From positions 434,001-498,000 of the forward strand of contig NZ_FMIA01000002.1 of assembly GCF_900091615.1 (NCBI RefSeq): DNA of 64,000 bases, given 5' to 3'. Below are positions 17,426 through 24,979 of the stretch, in pieces; positions within the stretch are counted from its first letter, which is position 1, and every line of letters begins with the position of its first letter. Position numbers and translations under genes: made by a program. This stretch comes from Micromonospora yangpuensis. GTDB taxonomy: Bacteria; Actinomycetota; Actinomycetes; Mycobacteriales; Micromonosporaceae. Below the pieces are notes generated by a model. That model ran no database searches. It saw nothing but the letters and a program-made list of their open reading frames with translations, and was not told where the DNA came from.

Positions 17426-17577
17426 TGCCGCCGCGCCGCGCCGCGCCGCGCCGCGCCGTGCCGTGCCGTGCCGTGCCGCGTGCCGTGCCGTGCCGTGCCG
17501 TGCCGTGCCGCGCGCCGTGCCGTGCGCCGTGCCGTGCCGTGCCGCGCGCCGCGCCGTGCCGCGCCGTGCCGCGCCGG
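17426..17577. repeat. GCCGC/GCCGT pentanucleotide array
   Basis: About 150 bp consist almost entirely of GCCGC and GCCGT (with some GCGC joins) between the divergent hydrolase and mqnL genes. It is next to dispersed element copy B. I see no gene in it, although several frames stay open by chance. Confidence 0.9.
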
Positions 17578-17580
17578 CCC

Positions 17581-17633
17581 GCAAGAAGGGGACCCTTCTC
17601 TACCGGAAGCGTTAACAAGGGGCCCTTCCTTGC
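17581..17633 (-). repeat. Dispersed 54-bp element, copy B
   Basis: On the minus strand it reads GCAAGGAAGGGGCC..., with the core TTAACGCTTCCGGTAGAG and the end CCCCTTCTTGC. It lies 30 bp upstream of the mqnL start, in the likely leader. Confidence 0.9.
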
Positions 17634-17662
17634 ACCTGAGGGGGGTGGGGGAGACTGGGGGG

Positions 17663-19123
17663 ATGGCGGCTCGCAAGTTTCCGTACGACGATCTGAAGGA
17701 CTTCCTCGCGGCGCTGGAGAAGGCGGGGGAGCTGCGGCGCGTCAGCGTGCCGGTGGACCCCACGCTGGAGATCAGCGAGGTGGTGACCCGGACGGTACGG
17801 GCCGACGGGCCGGCGTTGCTCTTCGAGCGGCCGACCCGGGGTGAGATGCCGGTGGCGATCAACCTGTTCGGTACCGAGAAGCGGATGGCGATGGCGCTCG
17901 GTGTGGAGAGCCTCGACGAGATCGGCGCGCGGCTCGGCGAGATGCTCAAGCCGGAGCTGCCGGTGGGGCTCTCCGGGATGATGGACGGCCTGGGCAAGGT
18001 ACGCCAGCTCACCTCGATGCCGCCGAAGAAGGTCAGGACCGCCCCCTGCCAGCAGGTGGTGTACCGGGGCGACGACGTCGATCTGGACCGGCTGCCGGGG
18101 TTGCAGGTCTGGCCGGGCGACGGCGGGATCTTCCACAACTTCGGGCTGACCCACACCAAGCACCCGGAGACCGGCAAGCGCAACCTCGGGCTCTACCGGT
18201 TGCAGCAGCACTCGTCGACCTCGATCGGGATGCACTGGCAGATCCACAAGAACTCCACCGCCCACCACGCGGTCGCCGAGCGGCTCGGCCAGCGGCTGCC
18301 GGTGGCGATCGCGATCGGCTGCGACCCGGCCGTGGCGTACTCGGCGAGCGCGCCGCTGCCGGCCGACATCGACGAGTACCTGTTCGCCGGGTACCTGCGC
18401 GGTGCCCGGGTCGAGATGGTCGACTGCCTGACCGTGCCGTTGCAGGTGCCGGCGCACGCCCAGATCGTGCTGGAGGGGTACATCGAGCCGGGCGAGCGGA
18501 TGCCGGAGGGGCCGTTCGGCGACCACACCGGCTTCTACACCCCGGTCGAGCCCTTCCCGGTGATGCACGTGGAGTGCATGACCATGCAGCGCGACCCGGT
18601 GTACCACTCGATCGTCACCTCCCAGCCGCCGCAGGAGGACCACGGTCTCGGCAAGGCCACCGAGCGGATCTTCGCCCCGCTGCTGCGCTTCCTGATCCCG
18701 GACATCGTCGACTACGACCTGCCCGCCGCCGGGGTCTTCCACAACTGTGCGATCGTGTCGATCCGCAAGCGGTACCCGAAGCACGCCCAGAAGGTGATGA
18801 ACGCGATCTGGGGCGCGCACATGATGTCGCTTACCAAGCTGATCGTGATCGTCGACGAGGACTGCGACGTGCACGACTACAACGAGGTCGCCTTCCGCGC
18901 CTTCGGCAACGTCGACTACGCCCGGGACCTGCTGCTCACCGAGGGGCCGGTGGACCACCTCGACCACGCGTCGTACCAGCAGTTCTGGGGTGGCAAGGCG
19001 GGCGTCGACGCGACCCGCAAGCTGCCCGAGGAGGGCTACCACCGGGGTTGGCCCGAGGAGATGCGGATGGCCCCCGAGGTGGTCAGCCTGGTCGACAAGC
19101 GTTGGAAGGAGTACGGCATCTGA
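17663..19123 (+). CDS. mqnL: UbiD-family decarboxylase (menaquinone, MqnL-type)
   Basis: This 486-residue protein covers the whole UbiD fold: N-terminal FPYDDLKDFLAALEKAGELRRV, a central prFMN/metal-binding region with IGMHWQIHKNSTAHHA, and PFGDHTGFYTP. The family decarboxylates aromatic acids with prenylated FMN. Its stop overlaps the start of the UbiA-type prenyltransferase, and a UbiX flavin prenyltransferase is 2 kb away. That trio is the late futalosine menaquinone module (MqnL, MqnP, MqnM). The start ATG 17663 follows GGGG; upstream in-frame sequence is the repeat and is not counted as coding. Confidence 0.9.
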   Translation: MAARKFPYDDLKDFLAALEKAGELRRVSVPVDPTLEISEVVTRTVRADGPALLFERPTRGEMPVAINLFGTEKRMAMALGVESLDEIGARLGEMLKPELPVGLSGMMDGLGKVRQLTSMPPKKVRTAPCQQVVYRGDDVDLDRLPGLQVWPGDGGIFHNFGLTHTKHPETGKRNLGLYRLQQHSSTSIGMHWQIHKNSTAHHAVAERLGQRLPVAIAIGCDPAVAYSASAPLPADIDEYLFAGYLRGARVEMVDCLTVPLQVPAHAQIVLEGYIEPGERMPEGPFGDHTGFYTPVEPFPVMHVECMTMQRDPVYHSIVTSQPPQEDHGLGKATERIFAPLLRFLIPDIVDYDLPAAGVFHNCAIVSIRKRYPKHAQKVMNAIWGAHMMSLTKLIVIVDEDCDVHDYNEVAFRAFGNVDYARDLLLTEGPVDHLDHASYQQFWGGKAGVDATRKLPEEGYHRGWPEEMRMAPEVVSLVDKRWKEYGI

Positions 19124-20025
19124 TGACCGCCACCGCCGAGGCGCCCGGCCGGGTCCGCGCCTTCCTGAACCTGGTGGCGATCGAACACTCGGTCTTCGCG
19201 TTGCCCTTCGCGTACCTGTCGGCGTTGACCGCGATGCAGGTCAACGGGGGGCGGGTCCGCTGGCTCGACCTGCTGTTGATCACCGTGGCGATGGTCGGCG
19301 CGCGTACCTTCGCGATGGCGGCCAACCGGATCCTCGACCGGCGGATCGACGCGCGGAATCCGCGTACCGCGAATCGGGAACTGGTCACCGGGGCGGTGAG
19401 CGTGCGGACGGCCTGGACCGGCGCGGGCGTCGCGCTGGTGGTCTTCCTGGCCGCCGCCGCCCTGCTCAACCCGCTGGTCCTGGTGCTCGCGCCGCTGGCG
19501 GTGGTCCCGCTGGTCGTCTACCCGTATGGCAAACGCTTCACCGACTGGCCGCACGCGATCCTGGCGGTGGCCCAGGCGGTCGGGCCGGTCGGGGCCTGGC
19601 TCGCGGTCACCGGCACCTTCGCCGGCTCCTGGCCGGCGTGGCTGCTCGGCGCGGCCGTCGGGCTCTGGATCGGCGGCTTCGACCTGATCTACGCCTGCCA
19701 GGACGCCGAGGTGGACCGCGAGATCGGGGTACGCAGCGTGCCCGCCCGGTACGGCAAACGGTTCGCGCTGCACGCCTCCACGGTGGCGCACGTGGTGACG
19801 TTCGGGCTCTTCGTCTGGTTCGGGGTGCTTGTCGGCTTCGGCTGGCCGTGGTGGCTGGGGCTGCTGCTGACCGCGGTGGCGTTCGGGTACCAGCACGTGG
19901 TGGTCACCCCGACCGACCTGAGCCGGGTCAACCGGGCGTTCTTCACCGCCAACGGGTTTGTCGGCATCGCGCTCTTCGTCTTCGCCCTGCTCGACCTGGT
20001 GCTCCGCCTCGGCCTACGCCCCTGA
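19123..20025 (+). CDS. mqnP: UbiA-family prenyltransferase (MqnP-type)
   Basis: This 300-residue polytopic membrane protein has the two Asp-rich motifs of the UbiA family: NRILDRRIDARN at about residue 64 and DLIYACQDAEVDREIG at about 186-201. They bind Mg and prenyl diphosphate. MqnP is expected to prenylate 1,4-dihydroxy-6-naphthoate-type intermediates in the futalosine route. ATG 19123 overlaps the mqnL stop by 1 bp. Downstream lies element copy C and a convergent terpene synthase gene. Confidence 0.92.
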   Translation: MTATAEAPGRVRAFLNLVAIEHSVFALPFAYLSALTAMQVNGGRVRWLDLLLITVAMVGARTFAMAANRILDRRIDARNPRTANRELVTGAVSVRTAWTGAGVALVVFLAAAALLNPLVLVLAPLAVVPLVVYPYGKRFTDWPHAILAVAQAVGPVGAWLAVTGTFAGSWPAWLLGAAVGLWIGGFDLIYACQDAEVDREIGVRSVPARYGKRFALHASTVAHVVTFGLFVWFGVLVGFGWPWWLGLLLTAVAFGYQHVVVTPTDLSRVNRAFFTANGFVGIALFVFALLDLVLRLGLRP

Positions 20026-20058
20026 CCGTGCGCCCGGCCCGCCACCGGCGCCGGCGGT

Positions 20059-20112
20059 GTAAGAAGGGGACCCTTCTCTACCGGATGCGTTAAGAAGGGG
20101 CCCTTCCTTACC
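20059..20112 (-). repeat. Dispersed 54-bp element, copy C
   Basis: On the minus strand it begins GGTAAGGAAGGGGCCCC with core TTAACGCATCCGGTAGAG. The terminal TAA (minus strand, 20108-20110) is the stop codon of the terpene synthase gene. Confidence 0.92.
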
Positions 20113-21061
20113 CGTAGCGGGCGCTTTCCAGGGTCCAGTCGATGGTGCCGCGGACGGCGTCGGCGACCCCGTCGAGGTGGGTGGTGACGGCCTCGTCCAG
20201 CGCCGGTCCGAACGACGGCACCGTCGCGCGGAGGGTCACGAAGCGGGCCATCGCGGCCCGCCACCGCTCGGCGACCAGCTCCACGGCGGCGTCGACCGGC
20301 ACACCCCGCTCGGCGGCCACCGCCAGCACCAGGTTGTGCCCGCCGGAGGTCGCCCGGTCCCTCTCCAGCGAGGCCAGGTCGTTGTACCAGGAGAGCAGGT
20401 CGTTGCCGACCTCGCCGACCCGGCGCAGCGCCGGATGGTGGTACACCGCGTCGGGCAGCGGCCGGCCGGTGACGAACTCGATCAACGGGTACGACACGTA
20501 CGCCGCCGAGGTGGCCCGGCGCAGCACCACGTACTCGTCGACGCCGGGCCGTCGACCGGTGGCCCGGTTCATCCGCTCCCGCCAGGTGCCGTCGAGGTGC
20601 TCGGCGACCGCGTCGGCGAACCTGGTCCGCCACCGGTCCGGCATCCGGTGCCGGGGTTCCCGCCAGGCCCGCAGCAGCAGCCGGCGCAGCGGACCGGTCA
20701 GGCCGGGATGCGCCGGCCGGGGCCCGTACCGCAGCAGGTAGAGCGTGCCCTCCCGCAACGCGCTGATCCGCTCCGGTGACAGTGCCTGCGGTCCGTCGCA
20801 GGCGTCGTCGACCAGGAAGAACCAGGTGAACAGGGCGGTGAGCACGCGCAGGTCGGCTTCGTCGGCGTGCGGATAGAGCCGGGCCGCGTACCCGGCGAAG
20901 CGGGCCTGGTGCAGCCGGTGCCGGGCCGGGCCGTCCAGCGGCAGACCCGACTCGGTAAGCAGGGCGGCCAGCCAGTCCTGCACCTCGTCGACCATGGGCG
21001 CCGGTCGGCGGGCGGGCAACGGGCAGGCCGACGCCAACGCCCGGAGGGTGCGATCGACCAT
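20108..21061 (-). CDS. Class I terpene synthase
   Basis: This 317-residue protein starts at ATG 21061 behind GGGGAGGAC. It has the first metal motif DDACD (85-89) in TWFFLVDDACDGPQ. The NSE triad is NDLASLERD (227-235), and there is a C-terminal Arg-Tyr pair (ESARYG). An Arg pair just before ATSAAYVSY may be the diphosphate sensor. Length and motifs fit bacterial sesquiterpene or related class I cyclases. The product cannot be predicted. No other terpene-pathway gene adjoins it. Its stop codon is supplied by element copy C. Confidence 0.9.
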   Translation of the reverse strand: MVDRTLRALASACPLPARRPAPMVDEVQDWLAALLTESGLPLDGPARHRLHQARFAGYAARLYPHADEADLRVLTALFTWFFLVDDACDGPQALSPERISALREGTLYLLRYGPRPAHPGLTGPLRRLLLRAWREPRHRMPDRWRTRFADAVAEHLDGTWRERMNRATGRRPGVDEYVVLRRATSAAYVSYPLIEFVTGRPLPDAVYHHPALRRVGEVGNDLLSWYNDLASLERDRATSGGHNLVLAVAAERGVPVDAAVELVAERWRAAMARFVTLRATVPSFGPALDEAVTTHLDGVADAVRGTIDWTLESARYG

Positions 21062-21218
21062 GGCCCGTCCTCCCCGTACGGCTGCTGGCCCGCAGCATGC
21101 CAGGCGGGCCCGGCACGGGGATATCCGGGCACACTTCGCCCATCCCCACCTGGGCTTTCCCGTCCGGATACCGGGGCCGCCCAGCGGGTTCCCAGGCGTA
21201 CCAGGCAGGCTGGACGGT

Positions 21219-21884
21219 ATGCGTGAGCCATGGGTGGTCGGGGTCTCCGGGGCGTCCGGCACCCCGTACGCGGCGGCCGTTGTCCGGGCTCTGCTCGATG
21301 CCGGCGCGGCGGTCGACCTGATCGTCTCCCGGGCGGCCCGGTTGACCGTGCTGGACGAGACCGGCCGGCCGTTCCGGGACGGGCACTGGGCCGACGACCT
21401 GGCGGCCTGGCTCGGCCGGGACCTGACCGACGCCGACGTCCGGCACTGGCCCGCCGGTGACCTGGCCGCCGGGCCGAGCAGCGGCTCCTACCGGGTACGC
21501 GGCATGGTGGTGGTGCCGGCCAGCACCGCCGCCTGTGCCGGTATCGCCATCGGCCTGTCGAAGGACCTGTTGCAGCGGGCCGCCGAGGTCAACCTCAAGG
21601 AACGTCGCCCGGTGGTGCTGGTGCCCCGGGAGACGCCGGTGACCCGCAGCCACCTGGAGCACCTGATCGCACTGCACGACGCCGGTGCGGTGGTGCTGCC
21701 CGCCAGCCCCGGCTTCTACGGTGCCGGGGCGTCCGCCTCCGCGGCGCAGCTGGTCGACTTCGTGGCCGGGAAGGTGCTGGACGCGCTCGGCGTACCGCAC
21801 ACCCTGTTCCGGCGCTGGTCCGGTGAGCTGGCAGCGGACCGTTCCCGGTCCGGGCCGGCCGGACCGGGGGTGGACCGGACCTGA
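21219..21884 (+). CDS. mqnM: UbiX-family flavin prenyltransferase (MqnM-type)
   Basis: UbiX makes the prenylated FMN cofactor needed by UbiD enzymes. The 221-residue sequence begins WVVGVSGASGTPYAAAVVRALL (FMN-binding GASG). It contains VVVPASTAACAGIAIGLSKDLLQRAA and PRETPVTRSHLEHL, all family hallmarks. It is divergent from the terpene synthase and 1.2 kb from mqnP. It has an unusually long loop (DVRHWPAGDLAAGPSSGS). The start at ATG 21219 has only a weak ribosome site. Confidence 0.92.
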   Translation: MREPWVVGVSGASGTPYAAAVVRALLDAGAAVDLIVSRAARLTVLDETGRPFRDGHWADDLAAWLGRDLTDADVRHWPAGDLAAGPSSGSYRVRGMVVVPASTAACAGIAIGLSKDLLQRAAEVNLKERRPVVLVPRETPVTRSHLEHLIALHDAGAVVLPASPGFYGAGASASAAQLVDFVAGKVLDALGVPHTLFRRWSGELAADRSRSGPAGPGVDRT

Positions 21885-21906
21885 GGTCCGGTCCGGCCCC
21901 ACGGCG

Positions 21907-21978
21907 CCACCCGGTCAGTAACGGCGCACCCGGTCAGTAACGTTGCCACCGGTCAGTAACGGTGCCACCGGTCAGTAC
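21907..21978. repeat. Four 19-bp direct repeats
   Basis: The decamer CCGGTCAGTA recurs at 21911, 21930, 21949 and 21968, exactly 19 bp apart, with flanks gccAC and ACGgt. The last unit overlaps the end of the bldC-like gene. It could be a protein-binding array or a simple duplication. Confidence 0.85.
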
Positions 21979-22238
21979 ATGCCGGCATTTGCCGGCCCGG
22001 GGCCGGTCGACGCCGCCGGGCCCACGTTGCGTGGTCTGCCGACGTCTTCCGCCTCGTCCAGCATGCCCTCCCCTTCAAGCAGGGCCCGCACCTCGGATTC
22101 CCGAAACCGGCGATGCCCGCCTGGAGTCCGGATACTGCCGATCCGGCCGGCCGCCGCCCATCTCGTCACAGTCTTCGGGTCCACCCGAAACAGCGCGGCG
22201 ACCTCACCCGGTGTCAGCAGGCGATCTCCAGTGTCCAC
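21972..22238 (-). CDS. bldC: BldC-family developmental regulator (MerR-like HTH)
   Basis: This 88-residue protein starts at GTG 22238 behind GAGGAGGGG. The core LLTPGEVAALFRVDPKTVTRWAAAGRIGSIRTPGGHRRFRE is very close to Streptomyces BldC, which controls entry into development and binds DNA as head-to-tail arrays at direct repeats. The C-terminal tail (about 35 residues after LLEGEG) is longer and differs. The neighbouring 19-bp direct repeats are intriguing given that binding mode, but they lie at the 3' end of the gene. Confidence 0.9.
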   Translation of the reverse strand: MDTGDRLLTPGEVAALFRVDPKTVTRWAAAGRIGSIRTPGGHRRFRESEVRALLEGEGMLDEAEDVGRPRNVGPAASTGPGPANAGMY

Positions 22239-22440
22239 AGCCCCCTCCTCGCGTCGACGAAGCCCTCGGCTGAACACACTGCCCCCGGCTGGTGCGAGCC
22301 CAGAGCCGTCATGAGGGACGTATGGCAATTACAGCACCAGCGAACAGGCCTGTCCGCCAAACGTGAGAAACGCACGGAGTGGGAAGTTGGTCTATGGGAT
22401 TTGGTGGTCGACCCTTGCCGACCGCTAGGGTCTACAGTCC

Positions 22441-22902
22441 GTGGACGCCATCGACCTGAGCCTCGTGGAGCTGTTGCGCGGTAACGCCCGTCTGTCCTAC
22501 GCCGAGCTGGCCCGCCAAGTCGGTCTCTCCGCCCCGGCGGTACACGAGCGGGTGGGCAAGCTGGAGTCCAGCGGTGTGGTCCGGGGCTACCGGGCGGAGG
22601 TGTCGCCCGAGGCGATCGGGCTGGGCGTCACCGCGCTGATCGGGATCGTCGAGGGCTCCGGGGGCGACACCGACGACGTGCTGGAGGCGTTCCGGGCGAT
22701 GCCCGAGATCGAGTCCTGCTACTTCATGGCCGGGGTGGAGTCCTTCCTGCTCAAGGCCAGGGTGGGCACCATAGCGGAGCTGGAGCAGCTGATCATGCGG
22801 CTGAACCGGACGCCGGGGGTGGCCTCGACCCGTACCGCGGTCGCCCTCTCCACCAAGTGGGAGAACCGCCCGCAGCCCGTCCCCACCCCGCCCGCCGGTT
22901 GA
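22441..22902 (+). CDS. Lrp/AsnC-family transcriptional regulator
   Basis: This 153-residue protein has an N-terminal HTH ([35 protein letters not shown]). A RAM/effector domain follows, containing [25 protein letters not shown]. The GTG start at 22441 is only 9 bp after a TAGGGT -10-like box (22426-22431), suggesting a leaderless transcript. It lies 29 bp upstream of the cysteine-desulfhydrase-like gene on the same strand. Lrp-type regulators next to cysteine-degrading enzymes (for example DecR) respond to cysteine, which is a reasonable guess here. Confidence 0.92.
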   Translation: MDAIDLSLVELLRGNARLSYAELARQVGLSAPAVHERVGKLESSGVVRGYRAEVSPEAIGLGVTALIGIVEGSGGDTDDVLEAFRAMPEIESCYFMAGVESFLLKARVGTIAELEQLIMRLNRTPGVASTRTAVALSTKWENRPQPVPTPPAG

Positions 22903-22931
22903 CGAATACTTTTCGCTGTTACCGTTCCGGG

Positions 22932-24023
22932 GTGACACATCTGGACCGGTGCGACGAGGCCAGCCGGACGTGGGTCACCGAGGCGATCGCCACGGTCGAA
23001 GCCGACGCCAACCGCTCCGCCGACACCCACCTGCTCCCCTTCCCGCTGCCCCGCGCGTGGGGGATCGACCTGTATCTCAAGGACGAGTCGGTGCACCCGA
23101 CCGGGTCGCTCAAACACCGGCTGGCCCGCTCCCTCTTCCTGTACGGCCTCTGCAACGGCTGGATCGGTCCGGACACCACGATCGTCGAGGCCTCCTCCGG
23201 CTCGACCGCGGTCAGCGAGGCGTACTTCGCCCGGATGCTGGGGTTGCCGTTCATCGCGGTGATGCCGGCCAGCACCTCGCCGGAGAAGATCGCCCAGATC
23301 GAGTTCCAGGGCGGTCGCTGCCACCTGATCCGGGACCCGGCCCAGGTCGTCGTGGAGGCCCGCTGGCTGGCCGAGGACTCCGGCGGCCACTACATGGACC
23401 AGTTCACCTACGCCGAACGAGCCACCGACTGGCGGGGCAACAACAACATCGCGGAGTCGATCTACGCGCAGCTGGCCCTGGAACGCCATCCCGTCCCGGA
23501 CTGGATCGTGGTGGGCGCGGGCACCGGCGGGACCAGCGCCACCATCGGTCGGTACGCCCGCTACCGCCGGCTGCCCACCAAGCTCTGCGTGGTCGACCCG
23601 GAGAACTCGGCCTTCTACCCGGCCTGGCAGGCCGGCGACTGGTCGCTGCGTACCGGCCGGGGCTCCCGGATCGAGGGGATCGGCCGCCCCTGCGTGGAAG
23701 CGTCGTTCCTGCCCTCGGTGGTGGACCGGATGATCCAGGTACCCGACGCGGCCTCGCTGGCGGCGATGCGGGCCGGTTCGACCGTGCTCGGCCGCCGGGT
23801 CGGCGGTTCGACCGGCACCAACCTCTGGGGAGCCTTCGGACTGATCGCCGGAATGCTGGCGGCCGGCCGGACCGGCTCGGTGGTCACCCTCATCTGCGAC
23901 GCCGGCGACCGGTACGCCGACAGCTACTACGCCGACACCTGGGTCGCCGACCAGGGCATCGACCTCACCCCCCACCTCACCACCATCGACCACTTCCTCA
24001 CCACCGGCACCTGGCCCCCGTGA
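22932..24023 (+). CDS. PLP-dependent cysteine synthase-family enzyme, Cds1-like cysteine desulfhydrase
   Basis: This 363-residue fold-type II PLP enzyme has the cofactor Lys in [11 protein letters not shown] and a substrate loop [23 protein letters not shown]. The phosphate-binding loop is [12 protein letters not shown]. It resembles mycobacterial Cds1 more than CysK, because the N-terminus and the DRYADSYY tail are extended. Cds1 splits cysteine to sulfide, pyruvate and ammonia. GTG 22932 is the first plausible start after the Lrp gene. The stop TGA lies in element copy D. Confidence 0.85.
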   Translation: MTHLDRCDEASRTWVTEAIATVEADANRSADTHLLPFPLPRAWGIDLYLKDESVHPTGSLKHRLARSLFLYGLCNGWIGPDTTIVEASSGSTAVSEAYFARMLGLPFIAVMPASTSPEKIAQIEFQGGRCHLIRDPAQVVVEARWLAEDSGGHYMDQFTYAERATDWRGNNNIAESIYAQLALERHPVPDWIVVGAGTGGTSATIGRYARYRRLPTKLCVVDPENSAFYPAWQAGDWSLRTGRGSRIEGIGRPCVEASFLPSVVDRMIQVPDAASLAAMRAGSTVLGRRVGGSTGTNLWGAFGLIAGMLAAGRTGSVVTLICDAGDRYADSYYADTWVADQGIDLTPHLTTIDHFLTTGTWPP

Positions 24024-24073
24024 AAGGAAGGGCCCCTTCTTAACGCATCTGGTCGAGAGGGGTACCCCGCTAA
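24020..24073 (+). repeat. Dispersed 54-bp element, copy D
   Basis: It reads GTGAAAGGAAGGGCCCCTTC, then TTAACGCATCTGG and GAGAGGGGTACCCCGCTAAC. Its first bases supply the TGA stop of the Cds1-like gene. Confidence 0.9.
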
Positions 24074-24120
24074 CACCGCCGCCGGGCGCCCGACCCCGCC
24101 GCGTCGGATGCCCGCCGCGT

Positions 24121-24184
24121 GGGGTGCCCGCCGGGTGGGGTGCCCGCCGGGTGGGGTGCCCGCCGGGTGGGGTGCCCGCCGGGC
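24121..24184. repeat. Four 16-bp tandem repeats
   Basis: The unit GGGGTGCCCGCCGGGT occurs four times in a row, the last with a single change. It lies in the gap between the Cds1-like gene and the glycolipid-binding protein gene. No gene is seen there. Confidence 0.9.
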
Positions 24185-24239
24185 GTCGGGTGCCCGCTGC
24201 GTCGATGGGCGCCGGGGTCGGGGTACGAGGCGCGGCGGG

Positions 24240-24863
24240 TCAGGCTGGGGCGTCGTGGCGTACCGCCAGGCCCGGGTAGCGCAGCAGGTAGCCAGCGGGG
24301 TCGAGGGTCAGGTCGGCGGTGAAGGTGTCGCTGGTGAACCGGACCTGCCCGGCACCGAGCGCGGTGTAGACCTGCTCGGCCGGTACGACCAGCAGACTCG
24401 GCACCAGCACCCAGGCGACCGTGATGCGGTGCTCGGTCCCGGCCGGGGCGGCGGTCAGCCCCAGCCGGCGTACCGGCAGGGTGTTGAAGAGCGGGGAGCC
24501 GCCCAGGTCGACGTCGGACGCGTCGACCAACCCGTCCGGGTCGTCGGTACCGGGCAGGCCTGCGGTGGGCTGCCCGGCGGCGGTCAGCGCCCGGTCCAGG
24601 TCACCCTGCTCGGTGGTGGTCACCCGCCATCCGTCGGTGCCATGTTCCAGGTGTACGCCGCGCAGCCAGCCGGCCCCCTCGGCCTCCACCTCCAGCCGGC
24701 TGGTCGCCCAGTCCGGCCCGGTGACCAGGGTGTACCGGCAGGTGTACGGGATCGGGTCGACGGCGACCTGGGTACCCCGCGCGGTCAGACCCCGCTCGTC
24801 GGTGACCAGGGCGTGCTCCGCCCCGGTGGTGTCGATGCGGCTCCAGAACAGCGACTGTCCCAT
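24240..24863 (-). CDS. Putative glycolipid-binding domain protein
   Basis: This 207-residue protein, taken from ATG 24863 (MGQSLFWSRIDTTGAEHA), has the FW-R-D-G-EHA start and beta-rich repeats (YTCRYTLVTGPDW, VDASDVDLGGSPLFNTLPVRRL) of the putative glycolipid-binding family (DUF1089-like). A start at 24884 or further upstream is possible. There is no signal peptide, so it is likely cytoplasmic. The name rests on one family structure and the biological role is not established. It lies downstream of nothing obvious and precedes an unrelated gene pair. Confidence 0.75.
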   Translation of the reverse strand: MGQSLFWSRIDTTGAEHALVTDERGLTARGTQVAVDPIPYTCRYTLVTGPDWATSRLEVEAEGAGWLRGVHLEHGTDGWRVTTTEQGDLDRALTAAGQPTAGLPGTDDPDGLVDASDVDLGGSPLFNTLPVRRLGLTAAPAGTEHRITVAWVLVPSLLVVPAEQVYTALGAGQVRFTSDTFTADLTLDPAGYLLRYPGLAVRHDAPA

Positions 24864-24979
24864 GAACCGGACGTTACCCGCCATTGCTCGCTGCCGGGCC
24901 GAGACTTCGGGGAGGCGGTGGTACCAGTGCGGACTGGACACCACCACCTCCCCGAGGCGGCGCTGAGGGTGCGGGTCGG

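Noticed and set aside
16459..18183. 574-codon open frame as one hydrolase gene
   Set aside because: The upstream part crosses the GCCGY array and runs antisense to mqnL; the hydrolase has its own ribosome site and ATG at 17331.
19689..21902. 737-codon minus-strand frame
   Set aside because: It is a shadow of mqnP, the terpene synthase and mqnM in other frames, with no family features.
24121..24184. 16-bp repeats as a CRISPR array
   Set aside because: The units abut directly with no spacers, and no cas genes are present.
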